Below, piece by piece: positions 57,051-64,000 of a stretch of 64,000 nucleotides of DNA (the first letter of the stretch is position 1; every line of letters starts with the position of its first letter). The translations under genes and the position numbers were made by a program. The DNA lies in contig JAHEBU010000006.1 of the NCBI GenBank assembly GCA_024642115.1, positions 124,001-188,000 of the forward strand, read 5' to 3'. The DNA comes from Marivivens sp. (GTDB taxonomy: Bacteria > Pseudomonadota > Alphaproteobacteria > Rhodobacterales > Rhodobacteraceae). The notes under the pieces are model-generated. The model had not been told where the DNA came from. It saw nothing but the letters and a program-made list of their open reading frames with translations, and did not search any database.

Positions 57051-59477
57051 ATGCCCGAACTAGATATGCTTGTCGATCAGATGACTTTGGCCGAGCAGGT
57101 GAGCCTGCTGTCGGGAGAGGATTTCTGGTCGCTTCCGGCCATCCCGCGTCTGAATATCGCCAAACTGCGCGTGACCGACGGCCCCAATGGCGCACGGGGC
57201 GGCGGATCGTTGATTGGCGGCGTCACGGCGGCAGCCTTTCCGGTGGGTATCGCCCTGGGCGCCACATGGAACCCGCTGTTGCTGGCCGAAATCGGTGCGG
57301 CCTTGGCCGAAGAAGTCCGATCGAAGGGCGCGCATGTCCTGCTCGCCCCCACCGTCAACATCCACCGCAGCGTCACCAATGGGCGCAATTTCGAATGTTA
57401 CGCCGAGGACCCGGTACTGACCGCCCGCCTGGCCGTGGGATACATCACCGGGTTGCAGGGCGCGGGCGTCGCCGCCACGATCAAGCATTTCGTCGGCAAT
57501 GAAAGCGAGTTGCAGCGCACGACCATCAGCTCCGAAGTGGACGAGCGCACGTTGCGCGAGGTCTATCTGATCCCGTTCGAGGCAGCGGTCAAGGAGGCGG
57601 GCACATGGGGTGTCATGTCGTCCTACAACCGGTTGAACGGCACCTTTACCTCTGAAAATGCGTGGCTTTTGTCGGGCGTGTTGCGCGACGACTGGGGCTA
57701 TGACGGGATCGTCATGTCCGACTGGTTCGGGTCCCATTCCACCGCCCCCACCGTCAACGCGGGCCTTGATCTGGAAATGCCCGGCCCGACCCGCGACCGC
57801 GGTGCCAAGCTGATCGCCGCTGTCGAGGCGGGCGAGGTGGACGCAACCACCATCCGCACCCGTGCCCTGAACATCCTTCGCCTGATGGACCGGACGGGCG
57901 CGTTGCATGACGACGCCGAATGGAAAGAGCGCGCCGAGGATCGCCCCGCCCACCGTGCCCTGATCCGCCGGGCGGGCGCCGAGGGGATGGTCCTGCTCAA
58001 GAACGAGGGCGTGTTGCCCCTGGACAAGCCCGGCACGGTCGCGGTCATCGGCCCCAATGCCGCAGCAGCGCAAATCATGGGCGGCGGGTCAGCCCAGTTG
58101 AACCCGCATTACGCCATAAGCCCGTTGCAGGGCCTGACCGAGGCCCTGGGCAAGCGTCACGTCACCCATGCCCCCGGCTGCACCAATCACCGGTTCGAGC
58201 CTTTGCTGACGGGCGATATCGAAATTGACTATTTCGCCAATACGAACCTGACAGGCGACCCTGTCCATTCCGAGACGGCGACCGAGGCTCAAGCCTTTAT
58301 CGTGCCGCCCGCAGGGGGTGGTAAAATCGACCTGCGGGCGTTTTCCCTGCGCCTGCGCACCACCTTCACTGCGGATCAAGACGGGACCTATCGCGTGGGT
58401 GTCGCTTCGGCTGGGCTGTCCCGCGTTCGCATCAATGGGGCCGTGATCGCCGACGCGTGGGCTGACTGGACCAAGGGCCAGACCTTTTTCGAGGAGGGCT
58501 GCGACGAGGTGGTCGGCACAATCGAGATGGCCAAGGGTCAGACCGTCAAAGTCGAGATGGAGTTTTCGTCCGTCCCCGCTGCCGCGCTGATCTTTGCGGC
58601 CTACAGGATCGGCATTGGCCGCGTGATGGGCGAGGCCGAGATAGCCGAGGCTGTCCGCGTGGCGTCCGAGGCGGATACCGTGATCCTCTGCGTCGGCCGC
58701 AGTGGCGAATGGGATACCGAAGGATGGGATGTCCCCGACATTGCCCTGCCTGGCAGGCAGGATGACCTGATCGCCGCCGTTCTGGCCGCCAACCCGAACA
58801 CGGTCGTTGTCCTGCAAACTGGCGGCCCAGTTGAAATGCCGTGGCTGGCTGACGCCCCCGCCGTATTGCAGGCGTGGTATCCGGGACAGGAACTGGGCAA
58901 CGCCTTGGCCGATGTTCTGCTGGGCGAGGTCGAGCCGGGCGGCCGCCTGCCGCAGACCTTTCCCGCCCTTTGGTCCGACAATCCGACCCAAAGTCAGGAT
59001 GCCGAGGTTTATCCGGGGATGGACGGCAAGGTCCGCTATGAAGAGGGCGTGTTCATCGGTTATCGCCATTATGATCGCCACGGGATCACCCCGCTGTTCC
59101 CGTTCGGCCATGGGCTGGGCTATACGTCGTTCGATCTGGACGGGTTAAGCGCCACGCCCGAGGGGGCTTCGGTTCGCCTGACCAACACCGGCGACAGACG
59201 CGGCTGCACTGTTGTTCAGGTTTGGGTCAGTGACGATGCCCCTGCCCTGCCCCGCCCGGTCAAGGAGCTCAAGTCCTTTGCCAAGGTCACGCTGGACCCC
59301 GGCGAGAGCGAGGTCGTGGACCTGCCCCTGACCCCGCGCGACTTTGCCTTCTGGGACCCCGAGGGGGGCCAGTGGCGGGTGCGTGGCGGGACCCACACGG
59401 TTATGGTGGGATTCAACGCGACCGATCTGCGAGCCAAGGCCACCGTCACCGTCGAGGAGGCACTGTTGGGCCGATGA
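57051..59477 (+). CDS. Beta-glucosidase, GH3 family with PA14 domain
   Basis: 808 residues. The N-terminal GH3 barrel has the nucleophile Asp in GIVMSDWFGSH and TIKHFVGNESE. Then comes the second GH3 domain interrupted by a PA14-like insert (about 400-540: YFANTNLTG, TFTADQDGTYRVG), and the C-terminal Fn3-like domain (GYTSFDLDGLSATPEG). No signal peptide, so cytoplasmic. It overlaps the pth start by ATGA, an odd coupling of a glycosidase with a translation enzyme. Confidence 0.93.
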   Translation: MPELDMLVDQMTLAEQVSLLSGEDFWSLPAIPRLNIAKLRVTDGPNGARGGGSLIGGVTAAAFPVGIALGATWNPLLLAEIGAALAEEVRSKGAHVLLAPTVNIHRSVTNGRNFECYAEDPVLTARLAVGYITGLQGAGVAATIKHFVGNESELQRTTISSEVDERTLREVYLIPFEAAVKEAGTWGVMSSYNRLNGTFTSENAWLLSGVLRDDWGYDGIVMSDWFGSHSTAPTVNAGLDLEMPGPTRDRGAKLIAAVEAGEVDATTIRTRALNILRLMDRTGALHDDAEWKERAEDRPAHRALIRRAGAEGMVLLKNEGVLPLDKPGTVAVIGPNAAAAQIMGGGSAQLNPHYAISPLQGLTEALGKRHVTHAPGCTNHRFEPLLTGDIEIDYFANTNLTGDPVHSETATEAQAFIVPPAGGGKIDLRAFSLRLRTTFTADQDGTYRVGVASAGLSRVRINGAVIADAWADWTKGQTFFEEGCDEVVGTIEMAKGQTVKVEMEFSSVPAAALIFAAYRIGIGRVMGEAEIAEAVRVASEADTVILCVGRSGEWDTEGWDVPDIALPGRQDDLIAAVLAANPNTVVVLQTGGPVEMPWLADAPAVLQAWYPGQELGNALADVLLGEVEPGGRLPQTFPALWSDNPTQSQDAEVYPGMDGKVRYEEGVFIGYRHYDRHGITPLFPFGHGLGYTSFDLDGLSATPEGASVRLTNTGDRRGCTVVQVWVSDDAPALPRPVKELKSFAKVTLDPGESEVVDLPLTPRDFAFWDPEGGQWRVRGGTHTVMVGFNATDLRAKATVTVEEALLGR

Positions 59478-60154
59478 AGCTGTGGGTTGGTTTAGGAAAT
59501 CCGGGGCCGAAATATGCGGGCACCCGTCACAACATCGGCTGGATGGCCGTTGACCGGATCGCCGGGGACCACGGCTTTGCCCCATGGCGGGCCAAGTTTC
59601 AGGGGCAGGTGGCCGAGGGGCGGCTGGGGTCTGAAAAGATCATCCTTCTCAAGCCCGAGACGTTCATGAACCTGTCGGGTCAGTCGGTTCGCGCGGCGAT
59701 GGATTTTCACAAGCTGACCCCGGCCGATGTGCTTGTGTTTCATGACGAACTGGACCTGGCCCCCGGCAAATGCCGCCTGAAATCGGGCGGCGGTCATGCG
59801 GGCCATAACGGGTTGCGGTCGATCCATGCCCATATCGGCGAGGCCTACGACCGGGTGCGGCTGGGCATCGGCCATCCGGGCCACAAGGACAAGGTGGCCG
59901 ATTACGTTCTGCATGATTTTGCCAAGGCCGATCAGGACTGGCTGGACGACCTGATGCGCGGCATTTCGGACGGTGCGCCTATGTTGGCCGACGCACAGGG
60001 CGACAAGTTTCTAAATGCCGTGGCCCTGCGCACTGCCCCGCCCCGATCCGGAGGAGGGGGCGAGGTAAAACCGGCGCCCAAACCCCAGCGTTCTGAGCCG
60101 GAGCCAGAGGATACTCGCACCCCGATGCAGAAGCTGATGGACAGGTTCAGGTGA
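59474..60154 (+). CDS. pth: Peptidyl-tRNA hydrolase
   Basis: Releases peptide from peptidyl-tRNA. 226 residues from the ATG at 59474. Motifs: LWVGLGNPGPKYAGTRHNIG with catalytic His, FMNLSGQSV, DELDLAPGKCRLK and SGGGHAGHNGLRSI. The C-terminal 40 residues are a low-complexity Pro/Glu/Arg extension beyond the usual ~190. Confidence 0.96.
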   Translation: MKLWVGLGNPGPKYAGTRHNIGWMAVDRIAGDHGFAPWRAKFQGQVAEGRLGSEKIILLKPETFMNLSGQSVRAAMDFHKLTPADVLVFHDELDLAPGKCRLKSGGGHAGHNGLRSIHAHIGEAYDRVRLGIGHPGHKDKVADYVLHDFAKADQDWLDDLMRGISDGAPMLADAQGDKFLNAVALRTAPPRSGGGGEVKPAPKPQRSEPEPEDTRTPMQKLMDRFR

Positions 60155-61227
60155 CGGAGCCGAAATCTGCGCAGATTTCGGAAAGGAAAATGGACATTTT
60201 CCGGCGCCTGCCGGATGCGTTGCGTGAACAAGCGGGGTCTTGTGCCGAGCTGGGGTCGCCGTTCATGCACCGCCTTCTCATGCTGCTGGCAGACCGTATG
60301 CGGCCCGGCACACCCTTGACCGACCGCTTGTTCGGGTGGCCGGGCGATCTGGGGCCTCGAGCCGACTCTGTCCCTTTGCGCCTTGCCGGGGCCCTGCATG
60401 CGGTGCGGTTGCTGGACAGGGCGGGACTCGCGGCTGTCTATCCGCCCAATATCGTGCCGGACGATACGCTGTGGGCGGCGGTTGCCCGCGCGTTGGAGAC
60501 CGAGGCGTCCTTGATCGACCGCCGGATGGGCTCTGCCCCGCAAACCAACGAGGTTCGCCGCTCGGCCGTGCTGATCGCGGTGGGTCATTGGTTGGCGGAC
60601 CGGGTCGATCTACCGTTGGTCCTGTCTGAACTGGGGGCTAGCGGCGGGTTAAACCTGAACTGGGATCACTTTGCGTTGGAGGCAGGATGGCGGCGCGGGC
60701 CAGTGGCCCCCGCCCTGACCCTGCGGCCAGAGTGGCAGGGCGAAGCCCCGCCCGACAGTCGCCCGCAGGTGACCGAGCGGCGGGGTGTGGACCTGAACCC
60801 GCTGGACCCCCACGATCCGCCCGACCGTCTGCGCCTGCGCGCCTATCTCTGGCCCGATCAGCCAGACCGGATGGCGCTGACCGACGCGGCCATTGCAGTG
60901 GCGGGTCATGTCGCCGACAAAGGCGATGCCATCCAATGGCTGGCCGGGTGGCTGGCCCCCCGCCCTGGCCATCTGCACCTGATCTATCACACCATCGCCT
61001 GGCAATATTTCCCGAAGGACGCGCAGGCCCGGGGCCGCGCCCTGATCGAGGCGGCGGGGGCTGCGGCCACCGCCGACAGCCCGCTGGTGTGGTTCGGGAT
61101 GGAGGCTGATGCGGACTGCCCCGGCGCAGCCCTGACTCTGCGCCTGTGGCCCGGCGACCAGCGTTTTGCGATGGGTCGCGCCGATTTCCATGGTCGTTGG
61201 GTCAGGTGGGACCCCCGGTCTATCTGA
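60151..61227 (+). CDS. DUF2332 family protein
   Basis: 358 residues from GTG 60151, which overlaps the pth stop (GTGA), or 345 from ATG 60190 preceded by GGAAAGG. The second start is attractive because conserved sequence begins at MDIFRRLPDALREQAG and the stretch before it is just the palindrome. LGSPFMHRLLMLLADRM and LSELGASGGLNLNWDHFALE are family regions; the Gly-rich motif suggests a cofactor or SAM-like fold. Function unknown. Confidence 0.82.
   Translation: MTEPKSAQISERKMDIFRRLPDALREQAGSCAELGSPFMHRLLMLLADRMRPGTPLTDRLFGWPGDLGPRADSVPLRLAGALHAVRLLDRAGLAAVYPPNIVPDDTLWAAVARALETEASLIDRRMGSAPQTNEVRRSAVLIAVGHWLADRVDLPLVLSELGASGGLNLNWDHFALEAGWRRGPVAPALTLRPEWQGEAPPDSRPQVTERRGVDLNPLDPHDPPDRLRLRAYLWPDQPDRMALTDAAIAVAGHVADKGDAIQWLAGWLAPRPGHLHLIYHTIAWQYFPKDAQARGRALIEAAGAAATADSPLVWFGMEADADCPGAALTLRLWPGDQRFAMGRADFHGRWVRWDPRSI
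60160..60202. repeat. Two adjacent perfect palindromes
   Basis: CCGAAATCTGC-GCAGATTTCGG (22 bases, 60160-60181) is followed three bases later by GGAAAATG-GA-CATTTTCC (18 bases, 60185-60202). Both are perfect. They lie after the pth stop and overlap the start region of the DUF2332 gene, including the ATG at 60190. Confidence 0.8.
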
Positions 61228-61296
61228 TACAACGCGCGTTGGTCCCCCTTGTCTTTGCCGCCTTGGTCGTCATTGTCAGCGCCGAGGGAGAGCGAC

Positions 61297-62460
61297 ATGC
61301 GCACAGGACTGAAATGGGTGGGCCGGCTGGCCATTGTGCTGGTGTTGGCGATTTGTGTCGTGGGCCTGTGGAAGAAGGACGACATCCGCCGATTGCTGGC
61401 GGTGAACAGCCTCTTTAGTGCGGACAGGATCGTTTACAACTTCAGCCACATGCCCGACCTGTTCTTTCACACCAACATCCCGCGCGGGACGGGTCCGGTC
61501 AGCGAATTGCCGCAGGGACCGCCTGCCGTCCTGCCGTCGGACCTGACCAACTGGGTCGAATCCCGCAGTGTGACCGGGCTTGTCGTGCTCAAGAACGGGG
61601 CCATCGTATATGAGGATTACTATCAGGGGACAGAACCAGAGGACCTGCGCATTTCGTGGTCCATGGCCAAGAGTTTCCTGTCGGCCCTTGTCGGGATCCT
61701 TGTCGAGGATGGAACCATCGCCAGCCTTGACGATCCGGTCACCAAATACGCCCCCCTGCTGACAGGGTCAGCCTATGACGGGGCGACGCTGCGCAACGTG
61801 TTGCAGATGTCGTCGGGCGTCAAATTCAACGAGGATTACCTCGACTTCAATTCCGACATCAACAAGATGGGTCGGGTGCTGGCGCTGGGCGGGTCGATGG
61901 ATGCCTTTGCCGCGGGGCTCAAGGACCGCGACGCGCCGCCCGGTGATCACTGGCAATATGTGTCGATCGACACGCATGTCGTCGGCATGGTGGTGGCGGG
62001 CGCAACGGGTCGGTCGGTAATCGACCTGATGAGCGAAAAGATCATCCAGCCGCTGGGGTTGGAGGCAGAGCCCGAATTCCTGACCGACGGCTATGGCGTC
62101 CCGTTTGTGCTGGGTGGTCTGAACCTGCGCACCCGCGACTATGCCCGGTTTGCCCAGATGATTGCCGATGGCGGCCTCTGGCAGGGTCGCCAGATCGTCC
62201 CCGCCAACTGGATCGCCGCCTCGACCGTTGCCAGCGCCAAGACGGCGCCGGGTCAATGGAGCTATGGGTACCAATGGTGGATCCCGGTGGGCGCCCCCCC
62301 CGGCGAATTCATGGCGCGCGGCATTTATGGCCAGTATCTGTACATCAACCGGGCGCGGGACGTGGTGATCGCAGTCAATGCCGCAAACCGCCGCTTCGAG
62401 GACCCAGGCGTGGACGATGGCGATGTCGCCATGTTCCGCCAGATCGCCGCGAGTTTGTGA
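61297..62460 (+). CDS. Beta-lactamase-fold serine hydrolase, membrane anchored
   Basis: 387 residues from the ATG at 61297 (GAGGGAGAG upstream; the frame is open to 61249). N-terminal helix at 8-26. The catalytic SxxK is in ISWSMAKSFLSAL and the Tyr motif in WQYVSIDTHVVGM. These penicillin-binding-protein-like hydrolases act on esters or peptides in the periplasm. DUF2237 follows 8 bases later. Confidence 0.9.
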   Translation: MRTGLKWVGRLAIVLVLAICVVGLWKKDDIRRLLAVNSLFSADRIVYNFSHMPDLFFHTNIPRGTGPVSELPQGPPAVLPSDLTNWVESRSVTGLVVLKNGAIVYEDYYQGTEPEDLRISWSMAKSFLSALVGILVEDGTIASLDDPVTKYAPLLTGSAYDGATLRNVLQMSSGVKFNEDYLDFNSDINKMGRVLALGGSMDAFAAGLKDRDAPPGDHWQYVSIDTHVVGMVVAGATGRSVIDLMSEKIIQPLGLEAEPEFLTDGYGVPFVLGGLNLRTRDYARFAQMIADGGLWQGRQIVPANWIAASTVASAKTAPGQWSYGYQWWIPVGAPPGEFMARGIYGQYLYINRARDVVIAVNAANRRFEDPGVDDGDVAMFRQIAASL

Positions 62461-62468
62461 GGAGCCGG

Positions 62469-62861
62469 ATGGAAAAGGACCCGTCGATCAACGTGCTGGG
62501 GGGCGACCTTGTCCCCTGTTCGGCCACTCCGCTGACCGGGTTCTTTCGCAATGGTCATTGCGACACCTGTGCCGCCGATCAGGGCAGCCACACGGTTTGT
62601 GCCGTCATGACGGCCGAGTTCCTGGCCTATTCCAAGTATGTCGGCAACGACCTGAGCACCCCCCGCCCGGAGTTCCGGTTCGAGGGGCTGAAACCGGGCG
62701 ATCGCTGGTGTTTGTGCGCGACGCGCTTTTTGCAGGCCCATGACGAGGGCTGTGCGCCAAAGGTCCATCTGGCTGGCACCCATCAGCGGGCGCTGGATGT
62801 GGTCCCTTTGGCGGTTCTGGTCAGCCAGTCGATCGACCCCGATCCGCCGGTCCGTGACTGA
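62469..62861 (+). CDS. DUF2237 family protein
   Basis: 130 residues from the ATG at 62469 (GAGGAG upstream). SINVLGGDLVPCSATPLTGFF, NGHCDTCAADQGSHTVCAVM and CLCATRFLQAHDEGCAPKVHL are the conserved blocks. Seven Cys suggest metal or redox chemistry, but no activity is known. Confidence 0.9.
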   Translation: MEKDPSINVLGGDLVPCSATPLTGFFRNGHCDTCAADQGSHTVCAVMTAEFLAYSKYVGNDLSTPRPEFRFEGLKPGDRWCLCATRFLQAHDEGCAPKVHLAGTHQRALDVVPLAVLVSQSIDPDPPVRD

Positions 62862-62870
62862 CCACTCGTG

Positions 62871-63410
62871 CTAAAGCAGCGCACGCAGGTTCTGCGGCCG
62901 TTCGCCGGCAGCAGGCGGCATCGACTTGGGGACCAGCGGCCCGCCCATCAGGTCGTCGATGAACAGGCTGAGCAGTTGCGGGCGCCCGCCGACCCCCGCC
63001 TTGCGATAGATGGCGTTGGTCTGGGCCTTGACCGTTCCTTCGCTGGTGTCGCGCAGGGCCGCGATTTCAGCCGTGGTCATTCCTTTGATCGCAAAGAGCG
63101 CCACGTCCCGTTCGGCGGGGGTCAATCCCCATTCAGTGAATTTCTCTTCCAGCAGGTCCATGAACGCGCCAGAGGCCGCGCGCAACTGACCTTCGACGCG
63201 GGTGTTGCGCACCTGGGTCCGGCGCAGGGCAACCGCCCCCAGAACGATCCCAAGGACGAGGCCCAACGCAGCCCCCAATTCGATGTATTCGCTGAATTGC
63301 CAGTTGATCGGTGGCAGGCCGATCACGGTGGTCAGAATGTTCCAGACAAAGAAAACCGCACAGAGGATCTGCACGATAAGAACGGCAAAAATGACATAGC
63401 GGTTGGTCAT
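62871..63410 (-). CDS. Membrane-anchored LuxR-type HTH regulator
   Basis: 179 residues. Two N-terminal transmembrane helices (about 5-27 and 40-63) are joined by a short periplasmic loop. A linker and a LuxR/GerE HTH follow (about 90-155: LTPAERDVALFAIKGMTTAEI, AALRDTSEGTVKAQTNAIYRK). There is no receiver or sensing domain, so the membrane part may sense directly. It lies next to the acidic-tail secreted genes on the same strand and may control them. Confidence 0.85.
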   Translation of the reverse strand: MTNRYVIFAVLIVQILCAVFFVWNILTTVIGLPPINWQFSEYIELGAALGLVLGIVLGAVALRRTQVRNTRVEGQLRAASGAFMDLLEEKFTEWGLTPAERDVALFAIKGMTTAEIAALRDTSEGTVKAQTNAIYRKAGVGGRPQLLSLFIDDLMGGPLVPKSMPPAAGERPQNLRALL

Positions 63411-63440
63411 GAGGCAGGGCCAGTCGGTCGAGGTTGCAGA

Positions 63441-63875
63441 TCAGTCATCGGTCCCCTCGTGATCGTCGTCATCGTTGCCACTGTCGTGGCCATCGCCATT
63501 GTCATGCCCATCGTCGGAGCCAGAATTTGAACCAGAGCCGGAGCTGGAACCAGATCCGGAACCAGATGAGCTTGCGTTGGCCGATCCGCCTGACGACGGG
63601 TCGATCAGAATTGGCATCCCGGCCGCGCTGCCATCCAGCGCCCGCCAATAGTCCCGCAGGATTTCCCCTGTCGCGGGATTGATAACGATTTCGCGGTAGT
63701 AGTCGGCACTGGTCGCGACGATCCGGGTCCGACCGAGCAGGGTCTGGGAAACTGTTACAGTGGCAAACCCCTGCTGCCCGAGTTGCGCAAGGATGGACTG
63801 CTGAACCGACTCGGCGCTGGCGAGTCCGGGCAACGCCAGAAGCGCGAGGGTCAGGATGAGGGTGCGGGTCATCAT
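63441..63875 (-). CDS. Secreted protein with acidic Ser/Gly/Asp tail
   Basis: 144 residues. Signal peptide 1-21 (cleavage near ALPGLASAES). The short folded part (about 22-90: SILAQLGQQGFATVTVSQTL, GRTRIVATSADYYREIVINP) resembles a PepSY-like domain. The tail (95-144) is Ser/Gly repeats then Asp/Gly/His, which could bind Ca2+ or other cations. A paralogue-like gene ends just upstream at 63942. Confidence 0.75.
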   Translation of the reverse strand: MMTRTLILTLALLALPGLASAESVQQSILAQLGQQGFATVTVSQTLLGRTRIVATSADYYREIVINPATGEILRDYWRALDGSAAGMPILIDPSSGGSANASSSGSGSGSSSGSGSNSGSDDGHDNGDGHDSGNDDDDHEGTDD

Positions 63876-63890
63876 AGTCTCCGGTGGTTG

Positions 63891-63914
63891 GCCCCCCGCA
63901 GGTCTGCGGGGGGC
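63891..63914 (-). terminator. 10-bp GC hairpin between the acidic-tail genes
   Basis: GCCCCCCGCA-GGTC-TGCGGGGGGC, with a smaller AGGCG/CGCCT hairpin closer to the upstream stop. No U-run. It lies downstream of the gene ending at 63942. Confidence 0.55.
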
Positions 63915-63941
63915 AAGAGGCGAATACCGCCTTTAGGCACG

Positions 63942-64000
63942 TCAGTCGTCGCTGCCGCTGTCGTCGTCGCTGCTGTCATTGCTGTCGCTGTGATCAGAGT
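63942..64000 (-). CDS. Protein with acidic Ser/Asp tail, partial
   Basis: Only the last 18 codons are in the window: SDHSDSNDSSDDDSGSDD then TGA. The tail resembles that of the 63441-63875 protein, which suggests a tandem paralogue. Nothing can be said about the rest. Confidence 0.6.
   Translation of the reverse strand, partial: SDHSDSNDSSDDDSGSDD

Noticed and set aside
63485-63590. Possible tandem repeat or CRISPR-like array
   Set aside because: The repeats are Ser/Gly/Asp codon runs inside a coding tail; there are no spacers.

Overview
The window looks like chromosomal DNA of a high-GC alphaproteobacterium of the Rhodobacterales (Roseobacter/Rhodobacter group). The signs are Roseobacter-style TRAP transport, a PHA synthase, an alternative N-type ATP synthase operon, and the rplY, pth, ychF and trpA housekeeping genes. 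This placement is inference from gene content and protein flavour; no rRNA is present. Most genes are tightly packed with ATGA/TGATG start-stop overlaps.

Layout. 1-6.2 kb (minus strand): an operon with a D-2-hydroxyacid dehydrogenase (cut by the window edge), a tiny membrane protein, an amidase and a three-gene TRAP transporter, next to a decayed LacI-type regulator. 6.2-14.5 kb (minus): a PHA synthase and a complete nine-gene N-ATPase operon (atpD-C-Q-R-B-E-F-A-G). 14.5-20.2 kb: an ABC-ATPase remnant, an aconitase-X protein, a MoxR ATPase/VWA pair and a small membrane protein. Near-identical FNR/Dnr-like boxes sit ahead of phaC, atpD and the acnX/moxR divergent promoter, so I infer a low-oxygen/energy regulon.

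20.7-28.65 kb (plus): a self-regulated uptake operon with an M20 deacylase, a GntR/FCD regulator, a dipeptide-type ABC transporter whose last ATPase is fused in frame to an alpha/beta hydrolase, and the solute-binding protein, closed by a perfect 11-bp hairpin. 28.7-29.6 kb: two degraded IS6-type transposase copies.

29.7-42.66 kb: an accessory stretch with an HxlR-SCP2 regulator, FAD oxidase, cupin, bactofilin-like membrane protein, Acg-type nitroreductase, a second membrane-protein/hydrolase fusion, CPBP protease, DUF6544 protein, amidohydrolase and hydrolase. It ends in a recombinase remnant, AT-rich DNA and tRNA-Ser(GCU).

42.8-64 kb: mostly core and carbon-metabolism genes. These are ychF, trpA, lldD, an acyltransferase, amylosucrase, an MFS transporter, rplY, a GH3 glucosidase, pth, DUF2332, a serine hydrolase and DUF2237. 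The end carries a membrane-anchored LuxR-type regulator next to two secreted proteins with acidic Ser/Gly/Asp tails, the second cut by the window edge. No CRISPR array, prophage or complete insertion sequence was seen.
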